NCBI RefSeq assembly: GCF_000002985.6
Contig: NC_003283.11
Coordinates: 19,779,501 to 19,843,500 of the forward strand
Reading direction: 5' to 3'
Length of the DNA stretch: 64,000 nt
Origin: Caenorhabditis elegans
Lineage: Eukaryota > Nematoda > Chromadorea > Rhabditida > Rhabditidae
Both the position numbers and the translations under genes were made by a program. How positions within the stretch are numbered: position 1 is the first letter of the stretch; every line of letters begins with the position of its first letter. The notes below the pieces were generated by a model. It worked only from the letters and a program-made list of their open reading frames with translations. It made no database searches and was not told the origin of the DNA. This document shows, one piece after another, positions 22,289-35,045 of the stretch.

Positions 22289-24880
22289 TTCGTTATTTTT
22301 CAAAAAAATGTCTAGACAATTATCTCTGATGTCAGAATGTTTGAAAAAAAAAAGCTTGTTGATCTTGTCATAAATGTAGTTTAGACTAATTTATTGTTGT
22401 CTAGCAGAATTTTGAATATCTGACTAGTGACTAATGCATTGGTACTAAAGACTCTCATTTACAATCACCTCCTACAGATGGTAGGGGAAAACAACAACAA
22501 CACAGAGCAGGCGGGAAGAATGTAGGTCACAATATACCGACATACAGGCCGCATAGAACAAACTATAGATAAAACATCTTGTGTAGACTATTTTTATGTT
22601 TTCCAGTTGAACTGTAACATTCTAGTCTAGTTAGCATGTGTACTAAAACTTAACTGATCAAGTCTGCATATACGTTTAGTCAATTTTCAAGCAGTGGTTG
22701 ATATGCCTTATAAGAAATTATTCCTCTTGGACATTTGGACTATTCTGAAAATTTTAATGATTAGCTTAAATATAGTATGATTGTTCAAACGTTATACTTC
22801 ATGCTGAAAATCTAAAAATTTGTACTTCCTGATTTTTGAAAAACTACTGTTAAAAAGTTGATGGTCAGCTACGTAAGCAACTGACCGAACTTCACTTATG
22901 ATATCATCAACACTTTTTTTGCAAAAAGATATAACATCAGAAGTTCGAAAAAGCCTAGACAAGAATTCTTTTTCATTTTTAATAAAAAGATACGTGGGTC
23001 AGTTAAACATGAGATCTCCGTTTTGCGGGACGTCCTAGGAATGACTTGGATTGATAACAAACTACTAGAAAATGTTCGGAATACAGTTTTTTTCAGCTTT
23101 TGGAAAGATCATTATTGTTTTTTTACACATTATACATGCCCACTACAAAATGGGACAGTAGGCTGCATTAGGCTGCATTATGGTCCAGACCCTGAATATT
23201 GAAAAGAATAGTTGCGTAGCTGTTGACACAATTCATACATCGGTTCTAATCCCGAAGTGATGTTTCGAGGAGTTTTTCCACTTTCGTTGACTATAGTATA
23301 ATCTCGTTAACATTCTATTATGTTATAAACTTTCTAAATCTTTTGCAGAAGCTTTACAATAGCTTTAAAGAAATTGTGTTTTGAAACTTCATCGATGATT
23401 CTATCTGATATGAATATAAAGTGCCTGAAATTCTGCAAGTGATAGTTGATAATTGCCGATTTTTAATGCTTAGCATTTCTGATTCCGAGAACTCGGTAAT
23501 TAGGTCTTTGATGATATTTTTGAACTAAAGTCTGCAAAAACGACACATCAATGGATGTTTAATCCCTTTTGTTCAGGAATATGTAGCATAATATCTGTGT
23601 AATGAATATGGGAACCGATGTCGTAGGCTGTGTGACACAGGAAAAATGCAGAGACCGTGAGAGTTGGTTTCTTGAGACTGAAGCCCGAAGCCCGAAGCCC
23701 GAAGCCCGAAGCCTGATCTTTTGGACGAAGTTTTGATTTTTTAATGTCTACTTCCGTATTGGTGAGTCCCAGAGGACTATAGAGTGTCTAAATTTGAATT
23801 CGTGGTTTATGTGACTTGTTATCTTAATTATAATCATTCGACATTTCTCAAAATCCGGTTGAAGACGTGAAAATCTGAAAGTCCAGTTGACATTTTCGAA
23901 ATCATAGTTCAAAAATCTGAAAATCGTGTGATCGAATTGCAGACAATTCGGTGGGAAAGTGCTTTCAACATTCGGAAATTGGAAGAACTTTGATGCGGGA
24001 GCAATGATCGCACTGAAATTGGATAATTTATATTTAGATACTGTTTCAGATAATTTCAGATAATTTCAGGCCACAGTTTCGGGAGTTTTCACTACATTGA
24101 AAGTCAAAAATTACAATTGGTGGCAGGCTGTCTCACCAAATGACGTTTTAAGCTCGAAAAATCTCAGTTTTTTGAGAAAAAAAACTTTTTTGACAATCTG
24201 AAATTGTTTCAGAAAATTTTTAAAAAATTAAAAAATTAAAAAAAATCAGAAAATTTCAGATACACTGTCAGATAGTTTTGTGTAAATTCTAGATAATTTC
24301 TAAAAATTCAAAACTTTTCAGATGATGAAACAGGTGATTGCAGAAAATTTTTCAAAAAAATTTCAGAAAAATTCAAAAATTCCTGAAAATTTCCAGATAA
24401 TTTTAGGTGTAATTTTGGCAACTATTTTAGTTAATTTCTGAAAATTTCAGGGAATTTTAGACAATTTCATAAAACTGCAGATAATTTCAAATACAATATA
24501 AAGTTTTTTAGAAAATGTCTGAAAGTTCAGAAAATTTCAGAAAATTTTAGAAAAGTACAGAAAAGTTCATCTTGAGTTTTTGATCCATATCAAAAATTCC
24601 GAAAACTTAAAAAAACCTTTTTTAAATTTTTTTCTGTCGACATTAACATGGTGCATTGATCAACCCTATCTTAACAGCTGAAATCCCATAAAAAACTCGT
24701 TTTAATTATTTTTCCATTTTTTTATATTTCGAAGTTGGACTAAACTATCCAAATAGCCAAAATTTTAAAATTTCAAAAATCTAAAAATTTCAAAAGAATT
24801 TGATTAGCCCGGATTATCACAGGATATCGCAAGCGTGCGAAGTCTTATGACTGCTTGAAACCAAAACCTACACTTTTTCT

Positions 24881-24911
24881 CAAAGTGCATTGCACTTTGC
24901 GAGTATAAAAG
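24881..24911 (+). promoter_or_regulatory. Palindrome next to a TATA box, no gene attached
   Basis: CAAAGTGCATTGCACTTTG (24881-24899) is a 19-base palindrome, followed at once by GTATAAAAG (24903-24911). No ORF or known RNA follows within 500 bases. It may be a solitary promoter or part of a mobile element. Confidence 0.35.
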
Positions 24912-25021
24912 AGCAAAATGTATGGGATTTGGCTCAGATTTGCACTTTTTTCGCCAAGTTTTTTTTGCTGGTTTTAACACATTTTAAATATTTTTTTAGA
25001 TTTTCAACGCTACTAATTTTA

Positions 25022-25063
<42 letters not shown>

Positions 25064-25870
25064 TGAGTAAAAAAATTTTCAAACAAATTTTGAAAAAAAT
25101 TCTAATTTTGAAAAGAACTGTAGTAAGAAGAAGAAGAAGAAGCCGTATATTTGGCAATTAATTTCGTCGTATTTTGTTCGTGGTGGCTCCGGATGAATGG
25201 ACGGGGGACAGAGGGAGGTACCGGTTATATAGTTTTGTTTTTTTTTTGCTCAATGTGGCATACAATATAGCATACAATTAGTACAAAAAAGTTAATGAAA
25301 TTTTTTTTTCGATTTTTTTGAATTTCAATTATTTCTTCCCTAATTCCCGTAGCTTCACGTTTTTTTCAGAGTTTAAGAAATCAAAATTCTTAGAAATTTC
25401 TAATATTCTATTTGAAAAAAATTCTAGATGTTGTTGTGAACCTCTACTAAATATTATCATGTACTGACGTTAGTCGGGCAAAACTACATACATATTTTTT
25501 CTGGAAAAAAATATACTATAGTTGTGGAAATTCACGAGATTTTCAGTCATGGCTGAAAAAATTTGTAAAAATTAAAAAATTCTTCAAAGTTTTTGAAAAC
25601 GGGTAATTCATATATTAGGTTTGACCCATTAAAAACTAATAAAAAGTGGCAAAATTGGGCAATTTATTGTAAAAATTCACAATTATGAAACTTCTCTAAA
25701 ATGGTTCATTTTGTAGCTAGAGGACTCAAAATTGATCCCCGCGTACATTGAAAAATTGTCCTTTTTTCAATTTTGTACAATTTCAAACCCCATCTGCCGG
25801 ATATTTAGTGTATCCCTTCAGACTGATGATCAGCTCCAAGCATCATATAGTTATGTCGTAGGTCATAGGC

Positions 25871-25924
25871 TCCCACGTTACCTACAAAATGTCTATGGTG
25901 CATTGTGACATGGGTAACGTGGGA
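25871..25924. repeat. Hairpin with a 12-bp perfect stem, partner copy near 29101
   Basis: TCCCACGTTACC (25871-25882) pairs exactly with GGTAACGTGGGA (25913-25924), and AATGTC/GACAT extends the stem. A related copy at about 29100-29155 has CCACGTTACC-TACGTAAC ... GAGTTACGTGAGAA. Looser relatives lie near 38265 and 40535. Confidence 0.55.
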
Positions 25925-27429
25925 ATGTGGAGTTTGCTGAGCAAATCAAGCTTTTCAAGAGGATTTTTGATTTTTTTTCAGTGAATCAATTAAAAAATTA
26001 AGAGATGTATATATGTATATATATATATTTATATATATATTAGGTTCAGTGTTCCAAATCTGCAAAAATTCCGAGATCATTTTAGACTTTTTTAGACTAT
26101 ATTACTTGTTCCAGTTGCCAAGTGTGTTTTTTTTTCGAAATATACCTATACATACCTAATACCTAATTATACCTATTTCCAAAAGTCCCGTTTTCCAGAA
26201 GCTTCCATATATAATTTATCAATGATTTGAGCTCAGCATCACAGGTCCCATGAGAACTTTCCCACTGACGTATAGATATGTCATAATTAGTGTCTAAATT
26301 CGTATGTTGAAAGTGTGATTTGTCGGTGTTTGTGTGGGTTTGTGGCACGTCACAACGACATTTTGAAAAGGATAATTATAGGATGAAAAAAAGCGGAAGA
26401 AAATTTTTTGAATGTAACAAAGATTTTGAGTAGTTCAGCTATTTTTAATTGTAGTACCAAGCATGTATGTTAATATTAAACCGTGTGGGTTATTTTTTTT
26501 AATTTACCATTTAACCCATCACTCTATTCTATATAGATTTATTGAACCCTTCAGGTTAATATTTAATGAATCATTCGAACCATGGAATGCAATAACTCCC
26601 GAGAAACCAAAAAACGCACAATTTCTTTAAATCTGTATTGATATCCATTATCGTTAGTGTTAATATTTTCAGACTGAAACAAGCTTAAACATTGTCATAA
26701 TTCCTGAGAGCCAGCTTATCCGGATTTCAAATTTTGTTTAGAAATGCATTTTTTTTTTGGAATAGCTTTTAAAGGATTAGATGTTTGTATACAATTTATT
26801 TTATTGTTATAAAAAGTATGTATCCGTTTTTCAAGAGTTATGTGAAGAATGGGATAAAACGGATATTTCGAAAATTTGAAAAAAAAAAAAAAAAATTTTT
26901 TTTTGGAATTTTTTATGACGTGACTTGGGCTTACACGTTTTGGGCCCTAAAAGCAAATCTCATTTATCTAAAATCATGACTAGTTTGCATTCTGAAACAT
27001 GACCCAAAATTATCTGAAAAGGACCTAAAAATATCCTATACAGGCCTAAAATCCCATGTATTAAAAAAAAAATTAATTATTACGTTTATATGGACCTAAT
27101 AAAATTGATGTACTACATATATATTAGGACAGGGGTGGGCGGCAAATAATTTTTTCCGGTACATCGGCAATTTTCCCAAAATAAAAATTTCTGGCAAATC
27201 GGCAAATCGGCAATTTGCTGGAATTTTAAATTTCCGGAAAATCAGCAAACCGGCAATTTACCAATTCACCCCTAATTCCGATAAAGCCTTTAATCCCACC
27301 GTAAGAGAAATTCAGCCATTTCCAGAATCACGTTTTTATGCACCTAATGACTGTATATTATATTTGATTCTGTAAAACATGAACACTTATTTAAGTTAGA
27401 TTAAGAAACTAATTCAAAACTTCCCTTCC

Positions 27430-27700
27430 AGAACAATGATCACTTAAAATTTTTGATTTATCAATGGTTTACGCTTGGTCATAGGTCCCAGGAGAAGCCC
27501 ACTGACGTCTATCAAAATCTAAATTCGTGTATTAAAAGTGTGTCTTGTGACACGTAATTATACGTTTTAGATTCTGAAAGCATACTTCACATATCTAAAG
27601 TCATAAGACTAGTTTGCAGACAGGAAGACCATGGGAAAATGGTTTTTTAGCTGAAACTCGAGAAGTTATAGAGTTGTATCCCATGCAAAGTAGACACATT
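27430..27700 (+). repeat. Dispersed 280-bp repeat, plus-oriented arm
   Basis: It is nearly identical, in inverted orientation, to 30870-31160. Shared pieces include ACGTAATTATACGTTTTAGA, GTCATAAGACTAGTTTGC and TAGCTGAAACTCGAG. Shorter relatives are at 26161-26360 (plus) and 30240-30450 (minus). Non-coding. Confidence 0.75.
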
Positions 27701-28257
27701 AAAAGAAAGTAGTTGGATCGGATCAATTAAATTAAATGCGGCTAGACATTCTTGAACTATAGTCCCCTTATAGCAGGAATGAGCGGCAATTGCCGTTCTG
27801 CAAATTCGGGCAAAATCGACAAACTGCCGGTTTGCCGAATTTCCGGAAATTTTCATTTTCGACAAATTGCCGTTTGCCGGATAGGATTTTTTTTATAAAA
27901 CGGAAATACCTAAAACTTTGCCTTTTTTTTAAGTATTTCCCGTTCCAAAAACTTTTGAAATATAGTTGCTAGTTACCCGACAAAATGTATTACGAAATAT
28001 TGAAACTGATCCTAATTTTAGGGTAATTTTCAGATCTATCACGTTTTCAGTAATTCACGAATCAAAAAAAAAAATAAAAAATAGGTGATGTTTCATATCG
28101 TCTAGACTTTAATTTTCTGAACTACACATTTTGCAAAAATTATGGCCGTATTTTGTGCGTAGTTTAAAACCAAGAAATTCAAAAATTCAATCTGAAGTTT
28201 TGTCTGTGAAAACATTGTGCAAATTTTAAAGTTATCCGAAAATCCAATCTATACTGA

Positions 28258-28862
28258 ATCAGGGGTGGGCGGCAATTGCCGTTCGGCAAGTCGCCTGTTT
28301 TGCCGATTTGCCGGAAATTTTCATTTTTGGCGAATTGCTGATTTGCCGGAAATATTAATTCTTGACGAATTGCCGATTTGCCGGATATTTAATTTTTGGC
28401 GTGTTGCCTATTGACCGGAAATTTTCATTTTTAGGCGAATTGCCGATTCGCCAATTTGCCTGAAACTTTCATTTTTGGCGAATTGCCGATTTGCCAATTT
28501 GCCGGAAATTTTAAATTACGGCAATTTGTCGATTTTATGTTATGCCATAAAATTTCAATTCCGGCAATTTGCCGATTTGCCGGAAATTTTCATTTTTGGC
28601 AATTTGGCAATTTGCCTGAAACTTTCATTTTTGGCGAATTGCCGATTTGCCAATTTGCCGGAAATTTCAATTCCGGCAATTTGTCGATTTTATGTTTTGC
28701 CATAAAATTTCAAGTCCGGCAATTTGCCGATTTGCCGGAAATTTTCATTTTTGGCAATTTGCCAATTTGCCTGAAACTTTCATTTCTGGCGAATTGCCGA
28801 TTTGCCAATTTGCCGGAAATTTCAATTCCGGCAATTTGCCGATTTGCCGCAAAATATCGTTT
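28258..28862. repeat. GATTTGCCGGAAATTTTCA satellite
   Basis: Same family as 16165-18010, with a second-order unit of about 178 bp (the AATTTGTCGATTTTATGTT segment recurs at about 28525 and 28680). It begins at GGGGTGGGCGGCAATTGCCG, a frequent boundary of this satellite (also at 16170, 17633 and 27131). Confidence 0.85.
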
Positions 28863-29255
28863 GCCACCCACGCATGGTCCGAATCACGAACATCATTGGT
28901 CACTAGAAAATGGCCAGAGCACACACTTTTTTTGCAAACAAAAATGTCATAGTCTAGTCTAGAAAGACATTTTTGGATATTTTAATTTCTAATTTCACTT
29001 TGCAAAAGTGATGTGTCGAATTTTCACCGTCCCCCTGGAATTAAGAGCAGGTTCAAATTGCCAAGTACCATTTCAACATTGCTATGCCGATTATAGGCTT
29101 CCACGTTACCTACGTAACTGCTGAAATACCTTATGACATGAGTTACGTGAGAATATGAAGTTTCTGAAACTCTGAAAATAAACTACATATCTAACTATAA
29201 GACTAACATTGAGTCAACGGTTCCAAAGTTCCAAAACTGAAAAAAAAACAGACTT

Positions 29256-29510
29256 AAAGGTGAAGTAACTACTTTTATGGTGCCAAAATGACGAAATATC
29301 ATAATAAAACTTTTCAAAAAAATTTTGAAAATTTTTTATTTAATGTCAAAAATTGACAATTACTCAGTTTCTGCCACTCATAATTTTGGAAGTCGATCAA
29401 AAAAAAAATGTTTTTTTCTACATTTTTTATACAGCAAATTTTGTTTTAATTAGTCGTCTTAAAACATTGTAGGGGTCGAAAGATTTGGATTTTATCAAAA
29501 TCTCATATTT
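29256..29510. mobile_element. Decayed half of the TAAAGGTGGAGTAGC palindromic element
   Basis: It starts CTTAAAGGTGAAGTAACTAC and continues through segments also found in the 62603-63040 element (GAC...ATATCAT.ATAAAACT, TTACTCAGTTTCTGCCACTC, GTCGATCAAAAAAAAAA, AAACATTGTAGGGGTCG). The right end is degraded. Confidence 0.6.
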
Positions 29511-29646
29511 TTCCAAATTTTGGCAATTTGCCAAAAACTTTGACCAGAAATTATTATGAAAAATCTAAAATTTTAAATTTTTGTTGGAGGGTTTTATTAG
29601 GATGTATTCGGTATTTTGCATCATTATAAGTGTGTTTAGGCAAAGT

Positions 29647-30019
29647 CCCCACCGGAAATGTTTATTTTTGGCAAATTGCCGATTTGCCGGAAATTTTTAT
29701 TTTTGGCGAATTGCCGATTTGGCGAGAATTTTCATTTTTGACAAATTGCCGATTTGCTGGAAATTTTCATTTTTGGCGAATTGCCCAATTGTGCCGATTT
29801 TTTTAAACTTCGAATTCCGATTTTTTTAAATTTCCGGCAAATCGGCCATTCACCAAAAATAAAAATTTCCGGCAAATCGGCAATTCGCCAAAAATGAAAA
29901 TTTCCGGCAAATCGGCGCATTCGCCAAAAATAAAAATTTCCAGCAAATCGGTCATTCACCAAGAATAAAAATATCCGACAAATCGACAATTCGCCAAAAA
30001 ATAATAATTTCCGGTGGGG
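29647..30019. repeat. Fold-back built from the CCGGCAAAT satellite
   Basis: CCCCACCGGAAAT at 29647 is mirrored by ATTTCCGGTGGGG at about 30008-30020. The two arms of about 170 bp carry the satellite in opposite orientations around a centre near 29808-29822. Confidence 0.8.
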
Positions 30020-30869
30020 TTTTTGACTAAATACACATATAATGATACAAAATGGCCAAATAGATTGTAATAAAACACTATAAAAAAAAATTCAAAATTT
30101 CAGATTTTTTTTTATTTGTACAATATATTCGGTGATTTTGGATTATTTAAAGTGTATTTAGGAAAATTTAAAAACTTTTCCCTTCTATGTCACCAAATCC
30201 ATCTGTAATTAGAGTCTATTCCAAGTTTCTTCTTTCTCGACATCACTATAAGTGAAGTATGCTTTCAAAACAGGAAACTCATAATTACGTGTCCCTTCAT
30301 CCCACACGCGTACAAGACACACTTTTAACAGACAAATTTAGATTTTGATTAACGTCTATAAAGTTCCTCTGGGAGCGATTCCAAACCTTTGATAAATCAA
30401 AGACCCCAGTGACGCAGGTTCTGACAGAACATCGTAAACTTCTGAACTTCCAGACAAAAAAATCAGAAAAATATTGTCGCGTGTACATTGTATGTATATA
30501 TATATATATATATATACTGTATGTCATATGTGTTATAGTCCAGAGTAGACAAATGTCATTTAATTATCATCTGAAAATCAACTTTTGACTAGTTATAACA
30601 TTCATATCGCATCCCATCAATATAGCATAGATAACTATACATATAGGCAACTACAGTAATATTTGCTAAACAGTATGTATTCCGAACACTCTGATCAATT
30701 GTTCCCCAAGGTTTTCAGGTACAAGACGTGTGAATTTTGGATAACATCAAAATTTTATTAAATTGTAGATTTTTTCGATTCACTATTTATCCAGTTAACA
30801 TCTGATACAACCCAACTATACATAACTTGGTACATCCAACTTTTTCTTGAAACATTACTATTCTATCTA

Positions 30870-31160
30870 CCTTGCTTGGGATACAACTCTATAACTCCTC
30901 GAGTTTCAGCTAAGAAACCATTTTCCCATGATCTTCTTGTCTGCAAACTAGTCTTATGACTTTAGATATGTGAAGTATGCTTTCAGAATCTAAAACGTAT
31001 AATTACGTATCACTACATCACAGACTCTCACAAACAAGTCACACTTTTAACATACAAATTTAGATTATGAAAGTTCCTCTGGGACTGTGATTGAGTTAAA
31101 ACCATCAAAAATCTCAGTGACGAAGGTTTTGGAAGGTGATCTGAACCTCTAGATTTTGGC
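30870..31160 (-). repeat. Dispersed 280-bp repeat, minus-oriented arm
   Basis: Inverted partner of 27430-27700, about 3.2 kb away. Transcription across both would give a long hairpin. Confidence 0.75.
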
Positions 31161-31519
31161 AACAGAAAGATCTAAGAGTAGCCTGAAAACTGGATGGAGG
31201 AGATTTGTGAAGGTGGACATATATAGATATATATATATATATATTAGTTATGGTATTCAATATCTGCTTATATATATATATATATATAATCAGCTATTGA
31301 ATATTATAACTAATATTTTTTTACCAACCGCAAACCGCGCCTACGGCGCGGATAGCGACTGGCAAAATTAGAAATGTTTGACACAGAAATTACCATTTAA
31401 TTTTAGAAAAAGGTCTCATGAAGAAAGGAAATTTTAATTTTATTCGAGCATTCTGTAGGCTAAAAAAATCAAAAAACCAAAGACAATGTCCTCTAACAAC
31501 TCCTCAAAAGTAGAGTTTT

Positions 31520-31920
31520 CCCAAACTACAGTAACCCACCCGTATACCTACAGTACACCTACAGTACTACTACAGTACCTTGTCAATATCCTTCACCAAC
31601 TCCCAGGCCAATACCTCTTCGAAATCTTAAAATTAGAGTTTTCCTAAACTACAGTAACCCTACAGTAATCCTACAGTATCCATCCATCCACTAACCCCAA
31701 CCCACTATCTTTCCAAACATCGAAAAAGTATTTTTCCTCAAACTACAGTAATCCTACCGTAATCCTACGGTACTCCTATAGCGCCACTACAGTACTATGT
31801 CCGCCAAAATTTTTTGAAAAAATTAAAATTTGAATTTCGCGCCAAAATTTTTTGAAAAATTAAAATTTGAATTTCGCGCCAAAATTTTTTAAAAAATTAA
31901 TTTTTGAATTCCCGCCAAAA
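31520..31920. repeat. CTACAGTA repeats followed by a CGCGCCAAAATTTTTT triplet
   Basis: 31520-31800 carries about fifteen CTACAGTA(A/C) units. 31805-31920 has three copies of a roughly 50-bp unit, GCGCCAAAATTTTTTGAAAA plus TTAAAATTTGAATTTC. Confidence 0.75.
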
Positions 31921-32473
31921 TGTTATGCGATGTCCATCGCCGACCTCGATCGTTGTCCGCTGCCGAGTTTAAGGACGGGACAAACGGACGATTTTCTTTT
32001 ATATATAGTGTATGATGATATGATATATTGGTAGGTACATATGTTCCATTTAAAAAATATGTTGGAAATTCCCTTTCTGTTACATTTTCCGCATAACTCA
32101 TGTAACAACAAAAAACAGCTAATCCTTGATTATATAACAATACAATAAATAAATAAGCTTATCCAGATTATCAACATTTTTTCAGGAATGTATGAAGCAC
32201 AATAGAAGGTTCAGTAGTGGGGGCTAAACTGATATGTCGAGAACATAGTTCGGAAATTGTATACATTTTCCCAAATCCTTTAAAAGCTATGATAATTATT
32301 GTGTATGCTGCCATTTCTAAACAAACAAAAATGCAGATTAGTAAATTAAAATTAGTGTTTCAAATTCCTTAACAAGATTAAAGATAAGCCTGCTTAAAAG
32401 TTATATGCCAAAAAAATTTATGTTTCAGTGATGTTTATATAAATAATGTATGCCATATACCATATATACCATA

Positions 32474-32474
<1 letters not shown>

Positions 32475-32533
<59 letters not shown>
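32475..32533. repeat. (TA)n microsatellite
   Basis: An almost pure TA run of about 58 bases ending in TACTGTATATACC. Confidence 0.95.
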
Positions 32534-32864
32534 TGTATATACCTATGATGCTTATCAATAGCGGATATACGGTATTGAAGCTAAATTGTACAGGAAATTG
32601 CCGGAATCACCTATTACTGGACAAATATTCCACCATTGGTAGGATAGTTGGTTGCCGGAAACAGATTTTCAATTGCATGAACGTTTTTAACTTTCTCAAG
32701 TTAAACCCAAATATAGCTTTTAGTGGTGTGCCCAGGATTGTTATTAAAAAGTGATATGCCGAACATTATTGCACCAGACTTCAGAAACTTTTTAATTCAA
32801 TAAGATTAACCACGTTAACTATGTAGATTATGAATTTGTTTAGTAGTTGCTTTTTCTTAATATA

Positions 32865-33284
32865 CCGTATATCCTCTATTAGTAAGGCGTGCAAAACTAA
32901 TTTTCGGACACCTAATTTGATGCAAAACTAATAGAGAGTGCAAAACTAATAGAGGGTGCAAAACTAATTTTCAAACAGGTTTTTTCTCATGATTCCCATT
33001 AAGTTATGGCGAATATCATCAATTTCAGTAACAACTTATGAACCAAAATGGACAAAATTTACGACTGATACGCAAAAATTATCCGAGTTGTACTCATATT
33101 TTGTCAATTTCGACTTGCTATACCAAGTCTGTAAGAGTTTTCCTAACTTTTAGAACGATTTTATGATGCAAATTTTGAATTCCTAAAAATAAGGAACAGA
33201 TGAAGGGGTGCAAAACTATTAGAGGTGCAAAACTAATAGAGGTGCAAAACTAATAGAGGCGCCTTACTAATAGAGAATATACGG
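32865..33284. mobile_element. Tc1/mariner-type miniature element (CCGTATAT ends)
   Basis: Terminal inverted repeats CCGTATATCCTCTATTAGTA and TACTAATAGAGAATATACGG (one mismatch) are flanked by TA on each side, as for Tc1/mariner/pogo insertions. Subterminal GTGCAAAACTAATAGAGG units are repeated at both ends (three or more each). No transposase. The same 20-bp end occurs at 55531-55552 and 56385-56406, beside transposase fragments. Confidence 0.85.
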
Positions 33285-34219
33285 TAACTAAATTACCCTT
33301 ACAAACTTCAGCAATTACCTCATTTATTTAATTCGGCAATAGTTAAACATTTTCTGATTTTTTTAAAAAGGATTACTTATAATGAAAGTACAGTGTATTT
33401 GAGCTCACATTTAGCTTTTTAGTTTCTGCACCACAGTTCTAACATAAATTATCAACTAATTAAAAGTGTCAGCAACTAGCAAGTTGAAAATGCCAGTAAA
33501 ATCATTGTAAGATTCTTAGAAACTTGAACTTCACCCAGCATCACACACCATTTTTTATGCAGACTAGTCACATATTCATAATTATAACTGTCAAATACAA
33601 CATTAAATTTTCTGAATGAGGATTTATTTGTGACGTTGTTTAGTGAAGTTTGCATGTTTTAAGCGACATGGTAAAAAAGTTATTGGAATAGCAACATACG
33701 TACTAATGAAAAAATTGCCTATAGTGGTTTTAATATTACTAAAATTACAAAAAAATGGAACTCACGGTGTCGGCCAAAAAATGTTGTTAAAAAATGTTTT
33801 TTTGGTTTTTTGAAGTTTTTTTTTAAATGAGCATAATTCATAGACTAACAAGTTTTGCAAAAAAAAAGCTTTTTTACAAAAAAGTAATTTTCCAAATTTT
33901 TTTCGATTTTTGCTGAAAATCAAAACTTTGACATTGACCTTTTCTAGCCAAAACTGTAGTAATTTAAAATTCCAATGTTCAGAATTCAAACTACAAACTA
34001 CAAAACTTCAAAGTGATGTGTCGTTTTTTAAAAGGTTTCTGACATTTTCAATAGTAATCATAACATATATCAAAAAGACTAAATTTCGAATTTTTGATAA
34101 TTGACATGTATCAGATGATCTCCTGGGGAATATCAGAGCTCAAACCATTAGGAAATCGGAATTTTGGGTCGAAAGTCCAATTTGAAAGGTGTATGATGAA
34201 ATATGGATGTTCAAAATTA

Positions 34220-35045
34220 GATGAGCATGTGATAAAGTTGAGGACGGAAGGGAATTGTGGAATATTTGGGAAATTGGAAAAATTTTGAAATAGCTGATAA
34301 ATTTAGAACGTTGGAGAATTGGAAAGTTTTGAAAAAAAAATTAATTTATTTGAAAGTATTTGTTTCCTGGATTCTGAAAATTTCTGTAAAGGCTGTCGAA
34401 AAAATGGGAAAATTTTGAAAAAAATGGAGCAATTTTTTGTTAAGATTTAAAAAAATTCTAGTATGAGGTTAAGAAAATTATTTTTTGAAGGTAAATTTTA
34501 AAAAATAGCCTCAAATGAATAAATAATTGACAGAAAATGAGCCGAAATGCCCAAATAGTACAGTTAATTTTTTTCTTAGACTTCTAAATTTTTCAATTTT
34601 GCAAATATACAAGAAATAGGCTAATTAGATATAAATTCCGTGTTTTTTCTTTTTAGTTGTATCACATTTTTAAGCGTTTTTTTCCGTTGAAAAATGATGA
34701 AAAAAACGTGTGAAAATATTGAATTTTAGGATTATTTAATCATAAAAAAATTTTCATTTTCTGTCATTTAAAGGAAATTTTTTTAAAATAAAAGTTCACC
34801 TTTAAATAAAGAATTTTCTAAAAATTTGCCAATTTTCTAAACGTTTTTTGAAATTTTTTTTAAGTGACAGCTCCTTTCAGAATTTTTCAGAATCCAGGAA
34901 AAAATATTTTCAAATAAATTTTTTAAAAAAGTTTCCCAGTGTTCCAACGTTCTAAATTTATCAGCTATATCCTACTTGTTCCAGTTTCTTGTATTTTTCA
35001 CAATTTCCTTCCGTCATCAACTTTATCACATGTTCATCTAATTAA
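34220..35045. repeat. Long imperfect palindrome (arms about 180-400 bp)
   Basis: The left arm (AGATGAGCATGTGATAAAGTT..., GCTGATAAATTTAGAACGTT, CCTGGATTCTGAAAA) is mirrored at 34855-35045 (CTTTTTCAGAATCCAGG..., AACGTTCTAAATTTATCAGC, AACTTTATCACATGTTCATCT). The inner part also pairs (GACAGAAAATGA at about 34530 against TCATTTTCTGTC at about 34755). Not coding. Confidence 0.8.

Noticed and set aside
22450-22580. CACAGAGCAGGCGGGAAGAA region as another CTATAG fold-back element
   Set aside because: Only loose similarity to 12660-12720 and no matching inverted arm.
31889-32140. 83-residue minus-strand ORF with two possible glycosylation sites
   Set aside because: No signal peptide, splice sites or family match, and it ends inside a CCAAAATTTTTT repeat.
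33910-34288. Two plus-strand ORFs of 64 residues
   Set aside because: Partly within the long palindrome, with no splice context and poor composition.
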